DNA of 64,000 bases from Polaromonas sp. (GTDB lineage Bacteria; Pseudomonadota; Gammaproteobacteria; Burkholderiales; Burkholderiaceae_C): the NCBI GenBank assembly GCA_030654695.1, contig JAURWY010000017.1, positions 186,001 to 250,000 of the forward strand, read 5' to 3'. The stretch's first letter is position 1. Each line of letters starts with the position of its first letter. Position numbers and translations under genes: made by a program. Positions 43,801 to 52,744 of this stretch are shown here, one piece after another. The notes under the pieces were generated by a model, which worked only from the letters and a program-made list of their open reading frames with translations, was not told the origin of the DNA and searched no databases.

Positions 43801-44531
43801 ACCTGCTCGACATAACGCCGCAAGATCGGCGACAAATACGCGTCCACCACAGTGGTGTCGCCCCGGCTGATGAACTTCATCATCGGGCTGGTTTCATGCG
43901 AGGTGCTGATCTGCGTGAAGCCGACGTCTTCGGCCAGCCGACGTGCGGCTTTCTCGTGCTCAGTGAAGCGGTAGCCGTGCATGAAAACAATCGCCACGCT
44001 GCGCAAACCTTGCGCGTATTGCGCCTGCAGCGCTGCCTTGAGCGCAGCTTCGTCCAACGGCTGCAAAATGTCGCCGTGCGCACCCACGCGTTCGTCGGCT
44101 TCGACCACCGCGCTGTACAGCAGCTCGGGCAACACAATGTGCCGGTCAAACAAGCGCGGCCGGTTTTGGTAACCGATGCGCAGCGCGTCCTTGAAGCCAC
44201 GCGTCGTCACAAGCAACGTTGGCTCGCCCTTGCGTTCCAGCAACGCATTGGTGGCCACCGTGGTGCCCATCTTCACGCACTCCACCACGTCGGCGCTGAC
44301 CGGCTCGCCGGCTTTCAGACCCAGCAGATGGCGAATACCAGCCACCGCCGCATCGCGGTAATGCTCTGGATTTTCAGACAACAGCTTGTGGGTGACCAGC
44401 GAGCCGTCCGGCTTTTTACCCACGACATCGGTGAATGTGCCGCCCCGGTCGATCCAGAACTGCCAGCGTTTATCAAGCATGGGTTCGGCGGCTGGGTTGG
44501 TCGACTGCGCGTCTTGAGAAAGTGATGTCAT
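40872..44531 (-). CDS. Fused hydantoinase A/B, 5-oxoprolinase-type
   Basis: A 1219-residue protein from ATG 44531. Residues about 20-700 are HyuA ([25 protein letters not shown] phosphate-binding motifs, ATP-dependent). Residues about 720-1215 are HyuB ([46 protein letters not shown]). The fused architecture and length match 5-oxoprolinase, which opens 5-oxoproline to glutamate; related proteins hydrolyse hydantoins or carboxylate ketones. It is divergent from a TRAP transporter operon that may supply its substrate. A 34-codon upstream extension is open but unlikely. Confidence 0.88.
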   Translation of the reverse strand: MTSLSQDAQSTNPAAEPMLDKRWQFWIDRGGTFTDVVGKKPDGSLVTHKLLSENPEHYRDAAVAGIRHLLGLKAGEPVSADVVECVKMGTTVATNALLERKGEPTLLVTTRGFKDALRIGYQNRPRLFDRHIVLPELLYSAVVEADERVGAHGDILQPLDEAALKAALQAQYAQGLRSVAIVFMHGYRFTEHEKAARRLAEDVGFTQISTSHETSPMMKFISRGDTTVVDAYLSPILRRYVEQVAAEMPGVKLFFMQSSGGLTDAHAFQGKDAILSGPAGGIVGMARTAEIAGVAKVIGFDMGGTSTDVSHYAGEFEREFETQVAGVRMRAPMMSIHTVAAGGGSLLTFDGDRFRVGPQSAGANPGPASYRRGGPLAVTDANVMVGKVQPRYFPKVFGPDANEALSAEAVHEKFEALAQQTGRSAEVVAEGFINIAVQQMSNAIKKISVARGYDVTRYTLQCFGGAGGQHACLVADALGMTRVLVHPLAGVLSAYGMGLADQNVIREQAVEVKLSAAAMPAIAEQLQALAANALAELQRQAASGGASRVHQRVHVRYEGSDSALIVLFGTLADIEASFEAAYRQRFAFLMQGKGLVVEAVSVEAVVAGDATSEPLHTLHAPRDVPRRETVRVYSAGEWHDAALVVREDLQAGDIIPGPAIIAEKNATTVVEPGWEATLTALDHLVMERRTVRAVQFAAGTQVDPVLLEVFNNLFMNIAEQMGLQLQNTAHSVNIKERLDFSCALFDTDGNLIANAPHMPVHLGSMGESIKTVIRENQGKMQPGDVFVLNDPYHGGTHLPDITVITPVYLSTDAPIFYVGSRGHHADIGGITPGSMPPFSTRIEDEGVQINNVKLVDRGVLREAEMLALLKSGPHPARNPAQNMADLKAQIAANEKGVQELRKMVEQFGLDVVLAYMGHVQDNAEESVRRVITRLKDGAFTLPLDNGAQIQVAIRVNTAERSAEIDFTGTSPQQTNNFNAPTAVCMAAVLYVFRTLVNDDIPLNAGCLKPLKVIIPAGSMLNPNPPASVVAGNVETSSCITNALYGALGVMAASQCTMNNFTFGNERYQYYETISGGSGAGGESNAAGEPVAGFNGTSVVQTHMTNSRLTDPEVLEFRFPVRLESYEIRQGSGGAGHWQGGNGGVRRVTFLERMTASILSNGRLHGAFGMAGGSAGELGLNLVRRADGSVETLGHIGQADMQPGDVFEIHTPGGGGFGKP

Positions 44532-44709
44532 GAAGTTCCAGGAAATTTGGGAAAGGATAAGCCATGGACCGACATAATTCTGCCGCTGGGGTATGCCCGG
44601 ATCAATTGGCATTAAATTTGCGTCTATCCTCAAGCCCTGTGTTTCGGCTTATCTCACTGATCCGCAACACCGAATTAACCTTTCAATCGTTCAATCCTAG
44701 GAGCTCGTC

Positions 44710-45693
44710 ATGAAATTTAAGTTCTCCCTGCTCACCGCTGTCACTGCGGTCACCACGGCCCTGAGCTTTGGGTCTGCCGCCATGGCTCAAACCAAATGGG
44801 ACCTGCCTGCAGCTTACCCAGCCACCAACTTCCACAGTGAAAACTTGGTTCAGTTCGCTAACGATGTCGACAAGGCCAGCGGTGGCAAGCTGAAGATCAC
44901 CGTTCATGCCAACGCATCATTGTTCAAAGCGCCAGAGATCAAGCGCGCCGTTCAGGGCGGTCAAGCACAAGCTGGCGAAATTTTGTTGGCCAATTTCCAA
45001 AACGAATGGCAAATTTTCGGCACCGACGGCCTGCCCTTTCTGGCCGACAGCTACGACACCTCCATGAAGCTGTACAAGGCCCAAAAACCAGCCTTAGAAA
45101 AGAAATTCGCAGAGCAAGGCATGCAGTTGCTTTACGCCGTGGCATGGCCACCGCAGGGCATTTATGCCAAGAAACCAATCAATTCTGCCGCCGACCTCAA
45201 AGGCATCAAGTGGCGCGCGTACAGCCCCTCCACCGCCCGCATTGCCGAGCTCGTCGGTGCCCAGCCTGTGACAGTGCAGGCAGCCGAGTTCTCGCAAGCG
45301 CTGGCCACGGGGGTTGTCGAATCGACCATGACCTCCGGTGCCACCGGCGTTGACAGCAAGCTTTACGAGCACCTGAAGTATTACTACGACGCGCAAGCTT
45401 GGCTTCCAAAAAACGCTGTGATCGTCAACAAGGCGGCTTTTGATGCCCTAGACGCTGCAACCAAACAAGCCCTGCAAAAAGCGGCCGCCGACGCTGAAGT
45501 GCGCGGCTGGGCAGCCAGCAAGAACGTCAACACCAAGACACTTGAAACCCTCAAGGCCAACGGCATGCAAATCGCACCACCTTCTGCACAGCTCAAAGCC
45601 GACATGCAAAAAGTCGGTGACGTGATGCTCAAAGAATGGCTCGCCAAGGCGGGCCCTGAAGGCCAAGCCATCATTGATGCTTACCGCAAATAA
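44710..45693 (+). CDS. TRAP transporter substrate-binding protein, DctP family
   Basis: A 327-residue periplasmic binding protein with signal peptide (VTTALSFGSAAMA) and a TAGGAGCTCGTCATG start. The DctP core includes WPPQGIYAKKPINSAADLKG and the substrate-binding loop RAYSPSTARIAELVGAQPV, where an Arg (WRAYS) usually contacts a carboxylate. The ligand is probably an organic acid, perhaps related to the divergent 5-oxoprolinase. It starts the operon with the two membrane subunits. Confidence 0.92.
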   Translation: MKFKFSLLTAVTAVTTALSFGSAAMAQTKWDLPAAYPATNFHSENLVQFANDVDKASGGKLKITVHANASLFKAPEIKRAVQGGQAQAGEILLANFQNEWQIFGTDGLPFLADSYDTSMKLYKAQKPALEKKFAEQGMQLLYAVAWPPQGIYAKKPINSAADLKGIKWRAYSPSTARIAELVGAQPVTVQAAEFSQALATGVVESTMTSGATGVDSKLYEHLKYYYDAQAWLPKNAVIVNKAAFDALDAATKQALQKAAADAEVRGWAASKNVNTKTLETLKANGMQIAPPSAQLKADMQKVGDVMLKEWLAKAGPEGQAIIDAYRK

Positions 45694-45704
45694 AAACAGC
45701 TGAC

Positions 45705-46214
45705 ATGCGCAAACTGCTAGACGGTATTTACGACAGCGCCGCCGCTTTGGCGGCGCTTTTCATGCTCGGCCTGCTGCTGATGGTGCTGCTGTCCATCGTC
45801 AGCCGGCAGTTGCACTTTTATGTTCCTGGCGTTGACGCCTACGCTGGCTACCTGATGGCGGCGAGCGGATTTTTAGCAATGGCACACACCCTCAAACGCG
45901 GTGAGCATATTCGCGTCACCTTGCTGCTCAACGCCGTGCGCGGGCGCTGGAAAAAAGGCATGGAGCTGTTTGCCCTGGGGATGGCCGTTTTCTTGGCCGT
46001 ATTGCTTGCTTTTTACAGTTGCAAGCTGGCTTGGCAGTCGCATGTTTTCAACGATATGTCCACCAGCAGTGACGCCACGCCGTTGTGGCTCCCGCAGATC
46101 GCCATGGCCTATGGTTCCGTCATTTTTGCGCTTGCCTTCATCGATGAAGCGCTGCTTGAAATACAAGGCCGGCGTGTGACTCGCTCCAGCGACGAAGCCC
46201 TGCGCAATGAATAA
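45705..46214 (+). CDS. TRAP transporter small permease, DctQ family
   Basis: A 169-residue protein with four transmembrane helices (LAALFMLGLLLMVLLSIVSR, YLMAASGFLAMAHTL, LFALGMAVFLAVLLAFYS, IAMAYGSVIFALAFIDEAL) and the DctQ motif TLKRGEHIRVTLLL. It joins the large permease in the inner-membrane complex. It is 11 bases after dctP and 18 before dctM. Confidence 0.9.
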   Translation: MRKLLDGIYDSAAALAALFMLGLLLMVLLSIVSRQLHFYVPGVDAYAGYLMAASGFLAMAHTLKRGEHIRVTLLLNAVRGRWKKGMELFALGMAVFLAVLLAFYSCKLAWQSHVFNDMSTSSDATPLWLPQIAMAYGSVIFALAFIDEALLEIQGRRVTRSSDEALRNE

Positions 46215-46232
46215 CCCAACCGAATTTTTCGC

Positions 46233-47534
46233 ATGAACGATCTTGCCATCATGGCCCTGTTGGTGGTGTCGCTGTTCCTGATTTTGGGCAGCGGTGTGTG
46301 GATTGGCTTGGCGCTGTCAGGTGTCGCTTGGATCGCCATGGAACTCTTCACCGCACGCCCCGCGGGTGACGCGATGGCGGTAACCATCTGGGGCACAGCG
46401 TCAAGCTGGACCTTGACCGCACTACCGCTCTTCATCTGGATGGGCGAGATTCTTTTTCGCACGCGTTTGTCGCAAGACATGTTCAAAGGTCTTTCACCCT
46501 GGATGCAGGCGCTGCCCGGCAGGTTGCTGCACACCAACGTGGTGGGCTGCACCATCTTTGCGGCGGTCTCTGGTTCCAGTGCGGCTACGTGCGCCACCAT
46601 CGGCAAGATGTCGCTGCCCGAGCTGAAACGCCGTGGCTACCCGGAACACATGATCGTCGGCACGCTGGCGGGTGCCAGTACGCTGGGTCTGTTGATTCCG
46701 CCATCGATCATCATGATTGTTTACGGCGTGGCAGCCGAAGTCTCGATCGCCAAGCTGTTCATCGCGGGTGTCTTTCCCGGCTTGCTGCTGGCCTGTCTTT
46801 TTTCAGGCTACATCGCCCTATGGGCGCTGCGCAACCCAGAGCAGATTCCCCCGGCGGACGAAAAAACCACCTTCGTGGAAAAGCTGAGCGCCTCGCGCGC
46901 GCTGTTTCCGGTGATCTCGCTGATCGCCGCAGTGCTCGGCTCGATCTACGCCGGTATCGCCACCGCCACGGAAGCAGCTGCCGTCGGCGTGCTGGGCGCG
47001 CTGGTCATTTCGACGCTGCAAGGCTCCATGAGCTGGGCCACCTTCAAAGACTCTTTGATGGGCGCCACGCGGCTGTATTGCATGATCGCGCTGATCCTTG
47101 CGGGCGCCGCCTTCTTGACGCTGTCGATGGGCTACATCGGCCTGCCACGACACTTGGCCGAATGGATTGTGTCGCTGAACCTGAGTCAGGGACAACTGAT
47201 TTTGGCGCTGACCCTTTTCTTTATCTTGCTGGGCTGCTTTCTAGATGGCATCTCCATGGTCGTGCTGACCATGGGCGTGCTCATGCCGACCATTCAAGCC
47301 GCCGGCATTGACCCGATCTGGTTTGGTATTTTTGTGGTGCTGGTGGTCGAGATGGCGCAAATCACACCGCCGGTTGGCTTCAACCTGTTTGTGCTGCAAA
47401 GCATGACGGGCAAAGAACTGCCGTGGATCGCCAAGGTCACGCTGCCCATGTTCTTGCTGATGTGCCTTGCCGCCGTGCTCATCTATGTGTTTCCCGGTAT
47501 CGCTACGTGGCTGCCCACGCACATGAGCACCTGA
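46233..47534 (+). CDS. TRAP transporter large permease, DctM family
   Basis: A 433-residue polytopic protein of the DctM family with conserved [18 protein letters not shown] and [19 protein letters not shown], and [12 protein letters not shown] in the second repeat. It drives Na+-coupled uptake of the bound solute. The stop overlaps the crcB start by one base (TGATG). Confidence 0.92.
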   Translation: MNDLAIMALLVVSLFLILGSGVWIGLALSGVAWIAMELFTARPAGDAMAVTIWGTASSWTLTALPLFIWMGEILFRTRLSQDMFKGLSPWMQALPGRLLHTNVVGCTIFAAVSGSSAATCATIGKMSLPELKRRGYPEHMIVGTLAGASTLGLLIPPSIIMIVYGVAAEVSIAKLFIAGVFPGLLLACLFSGYIALWALRNPEQIPPADEKTTFVEKLSASRALFPVISLIAAVLGSIYAGIATATEAAAVGVLGALVISTLQGSMSWATFKDSLMGATRLYCMIALILAGAAFLTLSMGYIGLPRHLAEWIVSLNLSQGQLILALTLFFILLGCFLDGISMVVLTMGVLMPTIQAAGIDPIWFGIFVVLVVEMAQITPPVGFNLFVLQSMTGKELPWIAKVTLPMFLLMCLAAVLIYVFPGIATWLPTHMST

Positions 47535-47920
47535 TGCTGCCGGTCCTAGCCATCAGCATTGGGGCATCTGTCGGCGCTTTGGCGCGCTGGGGTTTGGGCC
47601 TGTGGCTGTCGCCCAGCGGCTTGCTGCCGTGGGGCACGCTGGCGGCCAACCTGATTGGCGGCTACTTGATTGGCGTGGCCATTGCGCTGTTCCAGGCTAT
47701 GCCGCAGCTCGACCCGATCTGGCGCTTGCTGCTCATCACCGGCTTCTTGGGCGGCCTGACCACCTTTTCGTCTTTCTCCGCAGAAGTGGTCAACTTTTTG
47801 ATGGCTGAACGCTACGGTTTAGCGCTGCTGACGGCAGGCCTGCACGTGCTCGGTTCGCTAGTCATGACGGTGTTGGGCATGAAGAGTCTGGGACTGTTTC
47901 TGGCGACTCGGATTCACTGA
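47534..47920 (+). CDS. crcB: Fluoride channel CrcB/FluC
   Basis: A 128-residue four-helix protein starting at ATG 47534 within TGATG. The signature [13 protein letters not shown] and the [16 protein letters not shown] motif are those of Fluc dual-topology fluoride channels. It follows a TRAP operon directly and no crcB (fluoride) riboswitch is visible ahead of it, so its expression is tied to the transporter. An upstream extension in frame overlaps dctM and is not real. Confidence 0.92.
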   Translation: MLPVLAISIGASVGALARWGLGLWLSPSGLLPWGTLAANLIGGYLIGVAIALFQAMPQLDPIWRLLLITGFLGGLTTFSSFSAEVVNFLMAERYGLALLTAGLHVLGSLVMTVLGMKSLGLFLATRIH

Positions 47921-47945
47921 AAAAGCATTTAGCCAAATGCTTCAG
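47921..47945 (-). terminator. Terminator of the molybdenum-hydroxylase operon
   Basis: On the minus strand, right at the xdhC stop, AGCATTT pairs with AAATGCT around GGCT, followed by TTTTC. The hairpin lies between convergent crcB and xdhC, so it may serve both. Confidence 0.7.
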
Positions 47946-49024
47946 CGCTTGATGCCGCAGACCAGTTCGCCCGGGTCGTTGTGCTGCACCGCGCGTTCGT
48001 TCTTGGCCTGCGCCACTTCCATGTCGCGTGGCAGCACCACGCCGTTTTTCACAGCAAGCACTTCGGCCATCACGCTGACAGCGATCTCGGACGGTGTTTT
48101 GCTGCCGATGTAAATGCCGATCGGGCCACGCAGGCGCTGCAAGGTGGCGTCGCTCAGACCGAAGTGTTCGGCCATGCGCTGATGACGTGCGTCGTTGTTG
48201 CGCCGCGAACCAATCGCCCCGATGTAAAACGCATCGGTTTCCAACGCTTCGAGCAGCGCCAAATCGTCTAGCTTGGGGTCGTGTGTGAGCGCAATCACGC
48301 AGCTGCGGCGGTCCGGTTTGAAGGCCGTGACAACGTCGTCAGGCATCTCACTCAGCACCTTGGCACCGGGCACCGACCACGCGCTGCGGTATTCCTCGCG
48401 CGGGTCGCAGACGGTCACGGCAAAGCCGCTGAACAGCGCCATGGTGGCGAGGTATTCGGTGAGTTGACCGGCACCAATCAGCAGCATGCGGTATTCGGGG
48501 CCGAAGGTGTTGACGAGGTCGCTGGCCGACACGCTGAGCTCAGCCGGTGCTGCGCTCGTGGTCAGGGTCACGGTACCGTCTTTCAAGCTCACTTGCCGCT
48601 GCATCAGTTGCCCGGATTCAAGCGCTGTCACCAAACGAGCCAAGTCGGCGGCGCTCGGATCAAACTCCAGCAGCAACTCCAACGTGCCGCCGCAGGGCAG
48701 ACCAAAGCGGTGGGCTTCGTCTGCGCTGACGCCGTATTTGATAAAAGCCGGTGGTCCAGAAGGAATTGTTTTGGCTTCGACCGCAGCGCTAGCCGGTTGC
48801 GCTGCCGCAGCGTAGGCCTGCGTGTATTGGTAGATCAGGTCGTCCTCAATACAACCGCCAGACACCGAACCGACCACCGCGCCGTCTTCGCACAGCGCCA
48901 TGATCGAGCCGACCGGCCTAGGTGACGATCCCCACGTGCGCACCACCGTGGCGAGCAAAGCGCGCTTGCCAGATTGACGCCAATCGCGCAGGGTGCGGAG
49001 CACCATCACATCTAAATTTTCCAT
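47942..49024 (-). CDS. XdhC-family molybdenum cofactor chaperone
   Basis: A 360-residue XdhC/CoxI protein. The N-terminal domain has WGSSPRPVGSIMAL and GSVSGGCIEDDL. The C-terminal Rossmann domain has LLIGAGQLTEYLA, CVIALTHDPKLDDLALLEAL and YIGAIGSRRNNDAR. These proteins bind and sulfurylate Moco and insert it into molybdenum hydroxylases. It is the last gene of the operon that encodes such an enzyme. Confidence 0.9.
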   Translation of the reverse strand: MENLDVMVLRTLRDWRQSGKRALLATVVRTWGSSPRPVGSIMALCEDGAVVGSVSGGCIEDDLIYQYTQAYAAAAQPASAAVEAKTIPSGPPAFIKYGVSADEAHRFGLPCGGTLELLLEFDPSAADLARLVTALESGQLMQRQVSLKDGTVTLTTSAAPAELSVSASDLVNTFGPEYRMLLIGAGQLTEYLATMALFSGFAVTVCDPREEYRSAWSVPGAKVLSEMPDDVVTAFKPDRRSCVIALTHDPKLDDLALLEALETDAFYIGAIGSRRNNDARHQRMAEHFGLSDATLQRLRGPIGIYIGSKTPSEIAVSVMAEVLAVKNGVVLPRDMEVAQAKNERAVQHNDPGELVCGIKR

Positions 49025-49059
49025 GGCAGGACTCTCTTACCTTTTCAATTTTCAGCTTG

Positions 49060-49683
49060 TCAGTTGGCCAGCCAGTAGGACACGGCCAAAATGACGGAAG
49101 CGCCCAGCATCCAAATCCACCTTGGGATGCCGGCGATAGCGGTGCTGTCACCAGACGCCATTTTGGCGTCGGCTTTCGTCGTCGTTGGGGCGTCAGCGGA
49201 AGCGTTTGCGGCAGCGTCGCGTGCGGCATAGGCTTCAGGGTGTTGCTTTTGCATCTCGAGGTCAAAGCGTTTGAAAAAATCTTCGGCCATGGATTTGGCC
49301 GCGCCGTCGATCAGCCGTTGGCCGAGTTGCGCGACCTTGCCGCCGACCGAGGCTTGCACGCTGTAAGCCAACTCGCAGCCGGTGTCGTTGGGTGTCAGCA
49401 CCACGGCGGCGCTGCCTTTGCCGAAACCAGCCGGGCCGCCCTGCCCTTCAAAGGTGAGCTTGTAACTGACCGGCGGCTGGATGTCGCTGAGTTCAATATT
49501 GCCTTTGAACTTGGCCGACACCGGGCCGATTTTCAGGGCCATGCCGATGGCGTATTGGTTTTCGCCGCTGGCTTCGACCTTGTCGCAGCCGGGAATGCAG
49601 ACTTTGAGAACGGCCGGATCATTGAGTGCATCCCAAGCTTGTTGCTGGGTGACGGCGAGTTGCCGGCTGGCTTGCATTTCCAT
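49060..49683 (-). CDS. CoxG-type SRPBCC protein
   Basis: A 207-residue protein. The first 150 residues are a CoxG/SRPBCC (START-like) domain (SRQLAVTQQQAWDALNDPAVLKVCIPGCD). A C-terminal hydrophobic helix (WIWMLGASVILAVSYWLAN) anchors it in the membrane. In CO dehydrogenase operons CoxG recruits the enzyme to the cytoplasmic membrane and helps electron delivery to quinone. The single C-terminal helix fits that role. Confidence 0.9.
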   Translation of the reverse strand: MEMQASRQLAVTQQQAWDALNDPAVLKVCIPGCDKVEASGENQYAIGMALKIGPVSAKFKGNIELSDIQPPVSYKLTFEGQGGPAGFGKGSAAVVLTPNDTGCELAYSVQASVGGKVAQLGQRLIDGAAKSMAEDFFKRFDLEMQKQHPEAYAARDAAANASADAPTTTKADAKMASGDSTAIAGIPRWIWMLGASVILAVSYWLAN

Positions 49684-49750
49684 GGGGTCTTCTTTCTTTT
49701 TTAGGACGATTCACAACGATATTGTCAGCGCAGTTTCAAGTCCGTGTGGG

Positions 49751-50938
49751 TCATCGGTTTTTCATCAATGCCGCCAAGCTGGCCGCCAGTTCTTCAAGCC
49801 GGCTCAGGTTGTGCACAGCCAACATACCGTCAGCGTGGCGGTGCAGCACCGACGCACCGCGCGCCAGCGGCGCATAACCATCAAAGCGCAGCAAGGGATT
49901 GAGCCACAGCAGACACCGGCTGCGGCGGCGCAGCCAAGCCAGTTCACGGTCGAGCTCAGCGGGTTCACCCGTGTCCAGCCCGTCTGTGATGATGAGCACC
50001 ACCGTGCGCCTGCCGACCAACCTGCGCGCGTGCTGCAGTCGCAAACTGGCCAGCGACACACCGAGCTGCGTGCCGCCCGCAAAGTCTTCAATGGCAGCGC
50101 TCGCACGTTTCAGCATCAGGTCGGTGTCGGCCACTTCAAAACACGGGCTCAGGTCGGTCAGGCCGATGCCAAAGGCGAACACATCACGCTGCGGATGTCG
50201 CCGCGTGGCCGCATGCAAAAACGCCAGCAACAGCCGCGCATAACGCTCCATCGAACCCGACACATCGACCAAAATCAACAAGGGCAAGGCTTGCTGCCGC
50301 CGCTTGAGTCGCGGCAAATGCATCAGCTCGCCGCCGGTGCGCGCAGCGTGGTGCATGACGCCCGGCCAATGAATGCGCGGACCGTCTGAGGCGGGCCGAC
50401 TGCGGCGCGAAGAAAATTCGGGCAAGGGCAATTTGATGTCGCGCGCCAGCCGTTCGACCAGCCGGTATTCAGTGGCGGACAAGGAATTGAAATCGGCATG
50501 CTGCAAGCGTTGAATGTCACTGGCCGTCATGGCCGCGTCAAACTCGACTTTTTGGTCTTCGGTGCTGGGCTTGGCTTGCTGCCCAAAGCTTTGCTGCGGT
50601 GCCAGTGCCTCGCGCACGCGCGGCCGACGTCGGCTTGGTTCGGCCTTGCCTTCTGCGCTGGGCAGCAATTGCGCCAACAACTTGTTGGCCATTTTGGGGT
50701 CTTGAAAGTAAACCTCAAACAACTCCCGAAAGACCAAGCGGTCTTGCTCGCGGCTGATCATGACGGCTTCAAAGGCGGCGCTCAGGTCGGCTTTTTCGCT
50801 GAGGCCAACCGCCAGTGCGGCTTCTTTGGCCAGCGCAATTCGGCTGCTGTCGATCTTGACGCCGGCACGCCGCAAGGCCCGGCCAAAACCGGCGATGTTG
50901 TCAGCCAACTTGCCACTGCGGGCGTCACCTAAACGCAT
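49751..50938 (-). CDS. VWA-domain protein, CoxE-like
   Basis: A 395-residue protein with a C-terminal von Willebrand A domain. The MIDAS motif DVSGSMERYARLLL (about 225) and TDGLDTGEPAELDREL are intact. CoxE works with the MoxR-type ATPase CoxD in maturing the Mo-Cu or Mo centre of CO dehydrogenase. It lies between the coxD-like and coxG-like genes. Confidence 0.88.
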   Translation of the reverse strand: MRLGDARSGKLADNIAGFGRALRRAGVKIDSSRIALAKEAALAVGLSEKADLSAAFEAVMISREQDRLVFRELFEVYFQDPKMANKLLAQLLPSAEGKAEPSRRRPRVREALAPQQSFGQQAKPSTEDQKVEFDAAMTASDIQRLQHADFNSLSATEYRLVERLARDIKLPLPEFSSRRSRPASDGPRIHWPGVMHHAARTGGELMHLPRLKRRQQALPLLILVDVSGSMERYARLLLAFLHAATRRHPQRDVFAFGIGLTDLSPCFEVADTDLMLKRASAAIEDFAGGTQLGVSLASLRLQHARRLVGRRTVVLIITDGLDTGEPAELDRELAWLRRRSRCLLWLNPLLRFDGYAPLARGASVLHRHADGMLAVHNLSRLEELAASLAALMKNR

Positions 50939-50983
50939 GGCAATGAGTCACCAAAGACTCCGTCGCAGCTTGCTGCACAGACA

Positions 50984-51907
50984 TCATTCAGTCTCTGTCG
51001 CCTCAGCCGGCTTGAGCAACTCCACCGCGAGTTCGTGCGTCAAGGCCGCTACGTCTTCGCGTTGTTTGAACAAAATGCCGGCTGTGTCAGCGACCACTTC
51101 AGGGTCGACCACCAGCGTGTCCAGCGCCACCAATGCTTTGGCCCACTCAACGCTCTCGGCAATGCCGGGCGCGCGCTGAAAAGCGTTGCCAAAGGGCGAG
51201 TTCCGCAGCCGGTCGACAAACTGCGCCACCTGCGCCGTCAGCTCTGCGCTGGCCTCTGGCACTTGCGCCCGAACAATCGCCAGCTCGCGGTCGCGGTCGG
51301 GGTAGTCCAGCCAGTGATACAGGCAACGGCGCTTCACCGCGTCGTTGAGTTCACGGGTGCGGTTGCTGGTGAGAATCGTCACCGGTGTGATTTCCGCGCG
51401 GATGGTGCCCAGCTCTGGGATGCTGACTTGGTATTCACCGAGGTATTCCAGCAAGAAGGCTTCAAAGGGTTCGTCTGCGCGGTCGACTTCGTCGATCAAC
51501 AAGACCGCACCGGGCGCTGGCGTTTGCAGCGCTTGGAGCAGCGGCCGACGAATCAGGTAGCGGCCTTGGTAAACCTCACGCTCAACGTCACTCACATCTC
51601 CACGCCCTTCAGCGGCGCGCATGTGCAGCAGCTGCGCAGCGTAGTTCCATTCGTAAAGCGCTTCGCGCTGCTCCAGCCCGTCATAGCATTGCAAGCGAAT
51701 CAGCTCGCGCTGCAGCGCGATCGACAAAGCCTTGGCCAGCTCAGTTTTGCCGACGCCGGGCTCACCTTCGAGCAGCAGCGGGCGCTGCAAACGCAGTGCC
51801 AAAAAAACGGCCGTGGCCAAACGCCGGTCCGCAAAATAACCCGCCGCTTGCAGGGCTTCGGTCAGTGCGTCAATGCTGGGGAACAGTGTTTTCAATCGTG
51901 TTTTCAA
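50984..51907 (-). CDS. MoxR-type AAA+ ATPase, CoxD-like
   Basis: A 307-residue AAA+ protein: Walker A GEPGVGKTELAK (about 48), Walker B AVLLIDEVDRADEPFEAFL, sensor ILTSNRTRELNDAVKRR. CoxD proteins are chaperone-like ATPases that act with the VWA protein on the apo-enzyme. Its ATG overlaps the stop of the FAD-subunit gene. Confidence 0.9.
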   Translation of the reverse strand: MKTRLKTLFPSIDALTEALQAAGYFADRRLATAVFLALRLQRPLLLEGEPGVGKTELAKALSIALQRELIRLQCYDGLEQREALYEWNYAAQLLHMRAAEGRGDVSDVEREVYQGRYLIRRPLLQALQTPAPGAVLLIDEVDRADEPFEAFLLEYLGEYQVSIPELGTIRAEITPVTILTSNRTRELNDAVKRRCLYHWLDYPDRDRELAIVRAQVPEASAELTAQVAQFVDRLRNSPFGNAFQRAPGIAESVEWAKALVALDTLVVDPEVVADTAGILFKQREDVAALTHELAVELLKPAEATETE

Positions 51908-52695
51908 GCCAGTGCTTTGGTCACGCCGCGTTGGGTTTGCACGCTGATGAGGTTGGCACGGTAAACCGCTGTGGCGTGAATGTCGCTGTTGAGTTCAGAA
52001 GCATCGATCTTGACTGCGGCAGCGGCCTCGGGCGTGAAGCTTTTCGACAAGGCGGCTTCTAAGCCGCTGTGCCGGAAAACACCGTTGGCCGCACCGGTGA
52101 CGGCCACGCGCACACCCGCGTCGAACTGCGCAAGAAAGACGCCGACCATGGCAAAGCGCGAGGCTGGCTGTTTGAACTTCATGTAAGCCGCACGCTTAGC
52201 AATCGGGAAGCTGATCGCGGTGATCAACTCGCCTTCTTCAAGTGCGGTGGCAAACATGCCTTGAAAAAAGTCGTCCGCAGCGATCTTGCGGCTGGTGGTG
52301 TGGATGGTCGCGCCCAAGGCCAACACCGCGCTGGGGTAGCAAGCAGCAGGGTCGTTGTTGGCGACTGAGCCGCCCAAGGTGCCCATCGCCCGCACTTGGC
52401 GGTCGCCAATGTTGGCGGCCAAGTCGGCCAGCGCTGGCAGCGCCCCCTTGAGCTCGGCATGGTTAGCAACGTCGATGTGGCGCGTCATGGCACCGATGAC
52501 AAAGGCATTGCCTTCGCGGCAAATGCCGACGAGCTCTTGGATGCCGCTCAGGTCAGCGACTTGTTCGGGGCTCGACAAACGGAGCTTCATGGAAGCCAAC
52601 ATGGTTTGACCGCCGGCCAGGGGCTTGGCGCCCGCAGCGGCGAGACGTGTGGCATCTGCCAAGGTGCTGGGTCGTTCCAGGGTAAATGCGTACAT
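51904..52695 (-). CDS. FAD-binding medium subunit of a molybdenum hydroxylase, CoxM-like
   Basis: A 263-residue FAD subunit with AAGAKPLAGGQTMLASMKLR (first flavin motif) and TLGGSVANNDPAACYPSA (second flavin motif), then the CO-dehydrogenase C-terminal domain. It passes electrons from the iron-sulfur subunit to acceptors. It is followed by the ATPase gene with 4-bp overlap and preceded by the large subunit after 49 bases. Confidence 0.9.
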   Translation of the reverse strand: MYAFTLERPSTLADATRLAAAGAKPLAGGQTMLASMKLRLSSPEQVADLSGIQELVGICREGNAFVIGAMTRHIDVANHAELKGALPALADLAANIGDRQVRAMGTLGGSVANNDPAACYPSAVLALGATIHTTSRKIAADDFFQGMFATALEEGELITAISFPIAKRAAYMKFKQPASRFAMVGVFLAQFDAGVRVAVTGAANGVFRHSGLEAALSKSFTPEAAAAVKIDASELNSDIHATAVYRANLISVQTQRGVTKALA

Positions 52696-52744
52696 AAATT
52701 TCCTTGAGAATTCTTGAAAGGCTTAAAACTTAAAGCGGGGGCGT

